Shown: piece after piece, positions 1-5,109 of the stretch
How positions within the stretch are numbered: the stretch's first letter is position 1
Layout: every line of letters begins with the position of its first letter
Assembly: GCA_030730545.1 (NCBI GenBank)
Contig: JANQUX010000505.1
Coordinates: 8,096-13,658 of the forward strand
DNA length: 5,563 bases
DNA from: Maribacter sp.
GTDB taxonomy: Bacteria > Bacteroidota > Bacteroidia > Flavobacteriales > Flavobacteriaceae
Direction of reading: 5' to 3'
Program-made: the position numbers and the translations under genes
Notes under the pieces: generated by a model
The model's database searches: none
What the model saw: only the letters and a program-made list of their open reading frames with translations
What the model was told of the DNA's origin: nothing

Positions 1-321
1 AAAGGCAACTTCACTAATATTGATACCGAAGCTATTTTCGTTTTCCCAAAACGATGGTATTCTAAATCTATTAAACCCCTTTTGCAAGGTTTTAGTTTTG
101 TTGAAGTCTATGTTAGGTATTTGAAGATTTACATCTTTTCTAGGAGAATAGATTTTATCTACCGTTCTGCGTATTACAATAGTATCTATAGCAACACTAT
201 CAACGGTAACACTATCTACTATTATTGGTGCAGGTATGGTATCTTGACCGTAGGTTATTAAAGTCACCAAAAAGAGTAACGAACAAATACTCTTAACGAA
301 TTTTGAAGCTATTTTATTCAT
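1..321 (-). CDS. DUF3078 family secreted or outer-membrane protein, N-terminal part only
   Basis: This leftward reading frame starts with ATG at 321 and runs off the left edge after 107 residues, so only the N-terminus is visible. It opens with a signal peptide: basic start MNKIASKFVK, hydrophobic core (CSLLFLVTLI, about residues 12-21), and a likely cut near TYG|QD (about residue 25). A Val/Asp/Ser-rich linker follows (VDSVTVDSVAIDTI, about residues 34-47). The last residues (FWENENSFGINISEVAF) resemble the opening beta-strand of Bacteroidota DUF3078 proteins, which are thought to be beta-rich and outer-membrane associated; their role is unknown. The ATG overlaps the dxs stop by four bases (ATGA, 321-318), so translation is probably coupled to dxs. 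The family call rests on memory of this motif and on the usual place of such genes next to dxs. The rest of the protein lies outside the window. Confidence 0.75.
   Translation of the reverse strand, partial: MNKIASKFVKSICSLLFLVTLITYGQDTIPAPIIVDSVTVDSVAIDTIVIRRTVDKIYSPRKDVNLQIPNIDFNKTKTLQKGFNRFRIPSFWENENSFGINISEVAF
193..216 (-). repeat. Tandem 15-bp-period microrepeat encoding VDSV-x
   Basis: On the + strand the 9-mer AACACTATC occurs at 193-201 and again at 208-216, a 15-bp period. On the coding (minus) strand this gives two VDSV units, followed by a diverged IDTI unit. It lies just after the signal peptide of the DUF3078 protein and probably forms a flexible linker. Its length may vary between strains by repeat slippage; that is inference. 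Confidence 0.5.
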
Positions 322-2084
322 AAAAATTGTTGTACATATTTTTTAACGGATATCTTATCTATCCCTGCTTTTATATACAGTTTTTCGGTAGCACCGTGGG
401 TTATAAAGGCATCCGGAATGCCAAATATCTTAATTTTTTTATGGATTCCAATTGTATTTGCGAATTCTAACAAACCACTTCCAAATCCGCCAGTTACTGA
501 ACCATCTTCTAAGGTGATAATATGATCGAATTTCTTCAGTATTCTTTCCAATAAATCTGTATCTAATGGTTTTATAAATGGGAAATTATAATGCGCGATT
601 GCAGGGGTATTATCCAATTCATGTATTAGTTCAGAAACCATATTACCGATAGGGCCTGTGCTTAGAATAGCAATTTCACTACCTTCCTTTAAAAGTTGAC
701 CTTCACCTATGTTCAACTTTTTCATGGGTACTTGCCAATTCACTTCATTTCCACGTCCACGTGGATATCTTATAGCAATAGGATGGTCTAAACCTAACTG
801 AGCCGTGTACATGATGTTTCTGAGCTCAATTTCGTTTAATGGTGAGCAGATAATCAGGTTCGGTATACACCGTAAATATGAAATATCGAAAACACCATGA
901 TGCGTAGGTCCATCTTCGCCAACCAAACCTGCACGATCTAAACAAAAAATAACGGGTAAATTCTGTATAGCTACATCGTGTATTACTTGATCATAAGCAC
1001 GTTGTAAAAAAGTGGAGTAAATATTACAGAAAACTATTAAGCCATCTGTTGCCATACCTGCTGCCATGGTTACCGCATGCTGTTCGGCAATACCAACATC
1101 GAAAGCTCTTTCAGGTAATGCATCCATCATAAATTTTAAAGAACTACCTGTTGGCATAGCAGGAGTAATACCTACTATTTTTTCATTCTTAAGTGCTAGC
1201 TCAACTAAAGTCTTGCCAAATACATCTTGAAACTTAGGGGATTCAATAGTGCTAGATTTCTTTTGTAGCTCACCGGTTTGCTTATCAAACTTACCAGGTG
1301 CATGGTAGGTAACTTGATTTTCTTCTGCCTTTTGTAAGCCTTTTCCTTTTGTGGTAATTACATGTAATAATTTAGGGCCTTCTATCTTTTTTAATCGTTC
1401 TAATTCTTTTACCAAAGCAGGTAAGTCATGACCGTCTATAGGGCCTGAGTAATAGAAATTAAGGCACTCGAAAATATTCTCTTCTTTTGCGGTACCAGTT
1501 TTTACATTAGTCAGGTATTTTTTTAATGCACCAACGCTTGGGTCTATACCCATAGCATTATCGTTGAGTACGACAATAATATTTGCATTGGTTACACCAG
1601 CATGGTTTAAGCCTTCAAATGCCATACCGCTTGCTATAGATGCATCGCCAATAACTGCAATATGTTGCCTTCTTAATTTTCCTTGTAATTGTGCTGCCAA
1701 AGCCATGCCTAACAAAGCTGAAATAGAGGTAGAACTATGCCCAGTGCCAAAAGCATCATACTCGCTTTCTTCCATTTTCGGAAAACCACTAATGCCACCA
1801 AATTGTCTGTTGGTATCAAAAACATCTTTTCTGCCCGTCAGTATTTTATGACCGTATGCTTGGTGCCCTACATCCCATATTAGCTTATCTATAGGTGTGT
1901 TGAACACATAATGTAATGCAATGGTCAACTCTACAACACCTAAACTAGCGCCTAAATGCCCTTCTTTTACAGAAACAATATCAATAATGAACTCACGTAA
2001 CTCAATAGCCAGTTGCTCTAAATCCTTTACTGATAAAGTTTTTAGATCGTTAGGTGATTTGATATGTTCTAGAATTGATTTCAA
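318..2084 (-). CDS. dxs: 1-deoxy-D-xylulose-5-phosphate synthase
   Basis: Dxs is a cytoplasmic thiamine-diphosphate enzyme that condenses pyruvate and glyceraldehyde-3-phosphate to DXP with loss of CO2. It is the entry step of the MEP isoprenoid pathway, which feeds menaquinone, carotenoid and undecaprenyl synthesis. The protein is 588 residues, a little shorter than the E. coli enzyme. In order it shows GHLGASLG (42-49, with H43), DVGHQAYGHKILTGR (71-85), the cofactor motif GDAS...LNDN (146-149, 173-176), H261 in YHAPGKFD, the catalytic Glu334 in GIAEQHA, DGPTHHG (391-397) and IRYPRGRG (438-445). The C-terminal transketolase domain is complete. The third residue of the thiamine GDG motif is Ala, which I believe is common in Bacteroidota. 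The chosen start is TTG at 2084-2082, giving (M)KSILEHIKSPNDLK, where relatives usually begin; no in-frame ATG lies between it and the promoter-like box. The gene overlaps the DUF3078 gene by ATGA. Confidence 0.97.
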   Translation of the reverse strand: MKSILEHIKSPNDLKTLSVKDLEQLAIELREFIIDIVSVKEGHLGASLGVVELTIALHYVFNTPIDKLIWDVGHQAYGHKILTGRKDVFDTNRQFGGISGFPKMEESEYDAFGTGHSSTSISALLGMALAAQLQGKLRRQHIAVIGDASIASGMAFEGLNHAGVTNANIIVVLNDNAMGIDPSVGALKKYLTNVKTGTAKEENIFECLNFYYSGPIDGHDLPALVKELERLKKIEGPKLLHVITTKGKGLQKAEENQVTYHAPGKFDKQTGELQKKSSTIESPKFQDVFGKTLVELALKNEKIVGITPAMPTGSSLKFMMDALPERAFDVGIAEQHAVTMAAGMATDGLIVFCNIYSTFLQRAYDQVIHDVAIQNLPVIFCLDRAGLVGEDGPTHHGVFDISYLRCIPNLIICSPLNEIELRNIMYTAQLGLDHPIAIRYPRGRGNEVNWQVPMKKLNIGEGQLLKEGSEIAILSTGPIGNMVSELIHELDNTPAIAHYNFPFIKPLDTDLLERILKKFDHIITLEDGSVTGGFGSGLLEFANTIGIHKKIKIFGIPDAFITHGATEKLYIKAGIDKISVKKYVQQFL

Positions 2085-2103
2085 ATTGCATCTATAATGG
2101 GCA

Positions 2104-2111
2104 CAAAAATA
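2104..2111 (-). promoter_or_regulatory. Candidate -7 promoter box for dxs
   Basis: Read on the minus strand this is TATTTTTG, an exact match to the Bacteroidota -7 consensus TAnnTTTG. It would start transcription around 2098-2101, only about 7-10 bases before the out-of-frame ATG at 2091 and about 14-17 bases before the dxs TTG start. I see no clear TTG at the expected -33 spacing, so the call rests on the -7 box and its position in the divergent gap. Confidence 0.45.
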
Positions 2112-2134
2112 CTTTTTTAAAAATGAAACTATCG

Positions 2135-2142
2135 TATTTTTG
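2135..2142 (+). promoter_or_regulatory. Candidate -7 promoter box for tadA
   Basis: TATTTTTG matches the Bacteroidota -7 consensus TAnnTTTG and ends five bases before the tadA ATG. Expected transcription start is about 2145-2148, so the mRNA would be leaderless or nearly so, unless translation starts at the second Met (2178). No good -33 TTG is visible. The GAGG at 2142-2145 sits too close to the ATG to be a normal ribosome site. Confidence 0.45.
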
Positions 2143-2147
2143 AGGTT

Positions 2148-2591
2148 ATGGTTTTACCTTACGATGATACTTATTTTATGAAAAAGGCACTTCAAGAAGC
2201 TGAATATGCATTTGAAGCTGGCGAGGTGCCCGTAGGCGCTGTAATTGTAGTGCAAGACAGGATTATTGCAAGAGCTCATAATTTGACCGAAAAATTGAAT
2301 GATGTTACGGCACATGCCGAAATGCAAGCGATTACTTCTGCAGCTAATTTTCTAGGTGGTAAGTATTTAAAAGATTGTACGTTGTATGTAACCTTAGAGC
2401 CGTGCCAAATGTGTGCTGGTGCGTTGTATTGGAGCCAGATTGGTAAAATTGTTTATGGGGCTGCAGATGAACAGCGCGGTTGCGGAGTTATGGGAACAAC
2501 TCTTCACCCTAGAACTAAAATGATCGGTGGTATTCTTGCAGATGAAGCGGCTAGTTTATTACAGCAATTTTTTGCGAAGAAAAGAAAATAG
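2148..2591 (+). CDS. tadA: tRNA adenosine(34) deaminase / nucleoside deaminase family
   Basis: This is a zinc-dependent cytidine-deaminase-fold enzyme that converts A34 to inosine in the anticodon of tRNA-Arg(ACG), letting it read CGU, CGC and CGA. At 147 residues it is close to usual TadA length. The zinc site is complete: H56-A-E58 (TAHAEMQ), with Glu58 as proton shuttle, and P85-C86-x-x-C89 (EPCQMC). AGEVPVGAVIV (24-34), HN (44-45) and the ALYWSQI segment (92-98) are also typical of the family. I keep the start at 2148 because flavobacterial relatives as I recall them also carry a DDxYFMKKALQEA N-terminus; a second in-frame ATG lies at 2178. It is divergent from dxs and ends 20 bp before a hairpin shared with the convergent cold-shock gene. 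A broader guanine or cytosine deaminase role is less likely given the EPCQMCAGALYW signature. Confidence 0.93.
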   Translation: MVLPYDDTYFMKKALQEAEYAFEAGEVPVGAVIVVQDRIIARAHNLTEKLNDVTAHAEMQAITSAANFLGGKYLKDCTLYVTLEPCQMCAGALYWSQIGKIVYGAADEQRGCGVMGTTLHPRTKMIGGILADEAASLLQQFFAKKRK

Positions 2592-2608
2592 CAAATTGCG
2601 TATAAATG

Positions 2609-2644
2609 AAAAACCACGCAAGAGCGTGGTTATCTAATTTTTTT
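2609..2644. terminator. Bidirectional intrinsic terminator between tadA and the cold-shock gene
   Basis: An 8-bp perfect stem AACCACGC (2612-2619) / GCGTGGTT (2624-2631) encloses an AAGA loop. On the minus strand the stem runs straight into TTTTT (2613-2609), a classic terminator for the cold-shock gene ending at 2661. On the + strand seven T (2638-2644) follow after a 6-base gap, a looser terminator for tadA. Its place between convergent stops fits this dual role. Confidence 0.85.
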
Positions 2645-2660
2645 AATGAAAAAGAATATT

Positions 2661-2852
2661 TTAAAGTACCTGCACTTGCCCAGCAACTGTACCTTTTTTT
2701 CCTTCTTCCTCTTTGTAGCTCACCTTATCACCTTCTCTAATTTCTGTGCCATGTAAAGCGGTGGCGTGAACAAAAATATCTTTTCCAGTTTCTTCATTGG
2801 TTATAAACCCATAACCCTTAGATTCATTGTAAAATTTGACGGTACCAATCAT
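2661..2852 (-). CDS. Cold-shock domain protein (CspA family)
   Basis: This is a single cold-shock domain of 63 residues, slightly shorter than E. coli CspA (70) and typical of flavobacterial copies. It carries both RNA-binding motifs: RNP1 KGYGFI (12-17) and RNP2 IFVHAT (26-31). The opening MIGTVKFYNESKGYGFI and the final strand GTVAGQVQVL complete the five-stranded OB barrel. Such proteins bind single-stranded RNA or DNA and melt mRNA structure, in the cold or constitutively. The leader to the next gene upstream is only 70 bp, without a long structured 5' UTR like that of E. coli cspA, so cold induction by that mechanism is not suggested. I see no clear TAnnTTTG box; the gene may be read from the small membrane protein gene before it. 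No symbol is given because Csp paralogues cannot be told apart here. Confidence 0.95.
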   Translation of the reverse strand: MIGTVKFYNESKGYGFITNEETGKDIFVHATALHGTEIREGDKVSYKEEEGKKGTVAGQVQVL

Positions 2853-2922
2853 TGTAATGAAATTTTAATATTAACATTCTAATTTACAATATTTTAAGAT
2901 TCATTGGTAAAGAATTGAACTA
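2853..2922 (-). other. AT-rich leader upstream of the cold-shock gene
   Basis: This 70-bp gap is very AT-rich and holds a 10-bp perfect palindrome, TTAATATTAA (2865-2874). No Bacteroidota -7 box and no terminator hairpin are evident, so readthrough from the gene at 2923-3189 is possible. In sequence this AT-rich the palindrome may be chance. Confidence 0.35.
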
Positions 2923-3189
2923 TTATTTTTTCGGAGTGTCTTGATTATCAGCCTTTCTAGGTTCTTTGCCTTGCATTTTTCGTACATTCTCATCGGTAAG
3001 CATGTAATCATTGAATTTTTTACCCTTACTCTCTCGAATAAGAAACAGCGGCATGGCCACTAAAAATAGTAATAAAGTGCCCGAGCCTATATATTTGTGA
3101 GATAGGGCATCTTCACTAGCATCTAAATTGAATCCGTAGATAATTAATCCGATTGAGATGAATACTATGGCGATAATTACATATTTCAT
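2923..3189 (-). CDS. Small two-helix membrane protein of unknown function
   Basis: I do not recognise this 88-residue protein. It has two hydrophobic segments, about residues 3-20 (YVIIAIVFISIGLIIYGF) and 34-51 (IGSGTLLLFLVAMPLFLI), joined by a short acidic loop (DASEDALSHK). The tail from residue 52 is very hydrophilic, with many Lys and Arg (RESKGKK, KEPRKADNQDTPKK). By the positive-inside rule both ends should face the cytoplasm. The ATG at 3189 follows a purine-rich AAGAGAA. The start is sound because the first helix begins at once after MK. It lies 70 bp before the cold-shock gene on the same strand and after a terminator-like hairpin that follows the CLC gene, so it may head its own short transcript. 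Coding character looks real (membrane pattern, charge asymmetry), but no function can be assigned. Confidence 0.75.
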   Translation of the reverse strand: MKYVIIAIVFISIGLIIYGFNLDASEDALSHKYIGSGTLLLFLVAMPLFLIRESKGKKFNDYMLTDENVRKMQGKEPRKADNQDTPKK

Positions 3190-3210
3190 AAGTTCTCTTT
3201 TACTCTATAA

Positions 3211-3242
3211 TCGAGATTTAAATGCTCCGAGGCTTGTCTCGA
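3211..3242. repeat. Inverted repeat with two competing stems in the leader of the small membrane protein gene
   Basis: TCGAGA (3211-3216) is perfectly complementary to TCTCGA (3237-3242). The right arm can instead pair locally: CGAGG (3228-3232) with TCTCG (3237-3241) around a CTTG loop, with one G-T pair. The two pairings exclude each other. On the minus-strand transcript this lies about 22-53 bases before the start codon at 3189. Confidence 0.5.
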
Positions 3243-3290
3243 ATTGTTATTCTTGTTCTAAAAATGCCTCTGGGCTTACCCGAGGTTGAT
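3220..3290. repeat. Two diverged copies of a GGCTT-centred hairpin element
   Basis: Copy A (3220-3248) and copy B (3262-3290) align without gaps over 29 bases at about 17 positions. The shared parts are AAATGC, the central GGCTT and the TTG near the right end. The period is 42 bp. Both copies can form small hairpins around a CTTA or CTTG loop although the stem bases differ, which suggests the structure is kept. This may be a local duplicate of a dispersed intergenic repeat. Confidence 0.45.
3260..3285 (-). terminator. Intrinsic terminator after the CLC gene
   Basis: On the minus strand CCTCGGG (3285-3279), loop TAAG, then CCC, a bulged A and GAGG (to 3267) form a 7-bp stem with one bulge. 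GC and then TTTTT (3264-3260) follow. It begins 4 bases after the CLC stop codon. This would end the TPR-CLC transcript before the small membrane protein gene. It coincides with copy B of the GGCTT element. Confidence 0.65.
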
Positions 3291-5074
3291 TACTTAGTGA
3301 ATTTTATAAGTTCTCTTCTGTAAGCGGTCAATAGTTTTGATTTTGAAACAAAGCCCATGTATTTTCCGTTTTTGACGACGGGTAAATTCCATGCACCACT
3401 ATCTTGAAATTTTTGCATTACAATTTGCATGCTGTCCAGCCCATAGTAAATATGATCCGGTGCCTTATGGGTAAATGTTTCCACTTTTGTAGTGTCATAC
3501 AATTTGGTGTCGAACATGAACTCCCGAATATCATCTAATAAAATAATGCCCAAAAACACGTGATTTGCATCTACTACAGGAAAAATATTTCGTGTTGATT
3601 TAGCAACGGAGTCATGCAGCATTTCACCCAAAGTCATTTCTGGGTGTACGATTTTGAAATTGGTTTCTATAACCATATCAATATTCATAAGGGTAAGTAC
3701 AGCGTGATCTTTGTTGTGTGTCAATAAATCGCCACTTTCAGCCAATTCTCTGGTGTAAATCGTATAATCTACCGTGTTTTTAGTAATGATGTATGATATA
3801 GATGCTGTAATCATCAAAGGCACAAATAAGGCATACCCACCTGTTATTTCAGCAATAAGGAAAATTGCCGTCAACGGAGCGTGTTGCACGCCTGCAATAA
3901 GACCTGCCATGCCTATTAGGGTGAAGTTACTTTCTGATACCGAAAATCCCAATCCCGAATTGTTGATTAATTTCGCAACGACATTGCCCAAGGCACTACC
4001 CATTACCATTGTTGGTATAAAAATACCACCTGCGCCACCGGCAGCTAAAGTAGTGGTCATCGCTACTGCCTTAAAAATTGTGATGCCGAATAATAGCGCA
4101 ATTACCACCCAAATATTACCAATGTAGGCATCGAAGGGAGTTTTGCCTAAAGCTTGAATATGGTCACCTTTCAACAAGTTGTTTATAAATGTAAATCCTT
4201 CACCGTACAATGGCGGAATCATATACAGCATAATACCAATTGCTAGTCCGCCTACCAAAAGACGGTATTTCGGACTTTTCAATGGCTTAAAAAGGTTAAT
4301 GATACCAAAGTACATTTTTGTGAAGTAAATAGAAGCTACTGCTGTACCTACGCCGAGAAGAACATAAAACAAAGTATCCTTCACTTCAAATGGCTCACTA
4401 ATGGAAAAATTGAACAATACCTCGTTACCCATGAAGAAGTAGGAGGTTAGCACACCACTGATCGATGCCAATAATAACGGTAACATCGATATCATAGTCA
4501 GGTCTAGACTAAATACTTCTACTGCAAATATGATGGCGGCAATCGGCGATTGAAATATAGATGAGATTGCACCAGCCGATGCACAGGCAATTAATAAAGA
4601 GCGCGTTTTAGAATTGATATGAAAAAGCTTACCTAAATTGGAGCTTAATGCTGCGCCTGTAGCCACTGCCGGACCTAATAAACCCACTGATCCACCAAAA
4701 CCTACAGTTAGCGGTGCAATAATAAGTTGTGTATACATCTGCTTCGCATCAATATTTGCCTTGTTTCTTGATAATGAAAATAGAATTGAAGAAACGGCAT
4801 GCTTTAATTTCTCTTTATGAATGTATTTTACATAAAGATATACCAACGTAAGACCAATAATTGGTAGAATAAAATACAACTGATTACTTGAGAAAATAAT
4901 CCCTTTTTCAAGGGATGCCTCAATAAAATAAGTAATGTTTTTAAGGGTAACGGATGCCAAACCAGCTAAAAGCCCAACAATTACACTTAAGATGTAAATG
5001 AAGGTTTTTTGAGAGATATGCTTATATCTCCATTTGTAAATGCTTTTTAAAATTTTATTTCTTTGGATGGGCAT
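3290..5074 (-). CDS. CLC-type chloride channel/transporter with C-terminal CBS pair, lacking both coupling glutamates
   Basis: This 594-residue inner-membrane protein has the CLC fold, with hydrophobic segments through about residues 25-432, followed by two CBS domains (about 460-522 and 533-592) that in this family can bind nucleotides and gate transport. Family landmarks are HAVSSIL (92-98) in place of GSGIP, GSVGLLGPAVATG (128-140), FQSPIAAIIFAVEVF (174-188), GGIFIP (349-354) and Y414 in GGYALFVP, matching the chloride-binding tyrosine of E. coli ClcA. The oddity is the selectivity filter. The G(K/R)EGP motif reads GLLGP, so the gating glutamate (ClcA Glu148) is Leu133. The proton glutamate (ClcA Glu203) aligns with Val187, as in channel-type CLCs. 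By analogy with ClcA mutants and ClC-K channels the protein may conduct anions passively; that is inference. The ATG at 5074 matches the usual WRYKHIS N-terminus. The gene lies 35 bp after a TPR gene. Confidence 0.93.
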   Translation of the reverse strand: MPIQRNKILKSIYKWRYKHISQKTFIYILSVIVGLLAGLASVTLKNITYFIEASLEKGIIFSSNQLYFILPIIGLTLVYLYVKYIHKEKLKHAVSSILFSLSRNKANIDAKQMYTQLIIAPLTVGFGGSVGLLGPAVATGAALSSNLGKLFHINSKTRSLLIACASAGAISSIFQSPIAAIIFAVEVFSLDLTMISMLPLLLASISGVLTSYFFMGNEVLFNFSISEPFEVKDTLFYVLLGVGTAVASIYFTKMYFGIINLFKPLKSPKYRLLVGGLAIGIMLYMIPPLYGEGFTFINNLLKGDHIQALGKTPFDAYIGNIWVVIALLFGITIFKAVAMTTTLAAGGAGGIFIPTMVMGSALGNVVAKLINNSGLGFSVSESNFTLIGMAGLIAGVQHAPLTAIFLIAEITGGYALFVPLMITASISYIITKNTVDYTIYTRELAESGDLLTHNKDHAVLTLMNIDMVIETNFKIVHPEMTLGEMLHDSVAKSTRNIFPVVDANHVFLGIILLDDIREFMFDTKLYDTTKVETFTHKAPDHIYYGLDSMQIVMQKFQDSGAWNLPVVKNGKYMGFVSKSKLLTAYRRELIKFTK

Positions 5075-5109
5075 GTTTGAGCCATATCAGTGATAGAGTT
5101 CAAAGGTAT

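Larger units (their letters stand above)
2104..2142. repeat. Inverted repeat between divergent dxs and tadA
   Basis: CAAAAATAC at 2104-2112 and GTATTTTTG at 2134-2142 are perfect 9-bp inverted copies with a 21-bp AT-rich spacer. Each arm contains a TAnnTTTG box pointing outwards to its own gene. The symmetry may only reflect two promoters with the same box, or it may be bound by a regulator; the sequence alone does not decide. Confidence 0.6.

Noticed and set aside
1564..1851. Open frame of 95 codons on the + strand inside dxs
   Set aside because: It lies wholly opposite well-conserved dxs codons, its product is Cys/Pro/Ala-rich without domain character, and it has no promoter of its own.
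2865..2874. TTAATATTAA palindrome before the cold-shock gene as an operator
   Set aside because: Short AT-only palindromes are common at this base composition; there is no second copy or spacing to support a binding site.
3774..4127. Open frame of 117 codons on the + strand inside the CLC gene
   Set aside because: It is antisense to conserved CLC helices; its hydrophobic, Pro-rich product is what the reverse complement of membrane-helix codons gives.
4638..4820. Open frame of 60 codons on the + strand inside the CLC gene
   Set aside because: It is antisense to the selectivity-filter region, with no recognisable motif or start signal.
5047..5085. 12-codon out-of-frame ORF (ATG at 5085) overlapping the CLC start
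   Set aside because: It resembles the case at dxs, but the CLC gene has its own good ATG and such short frames are expected by chance in AT-rich DNA.
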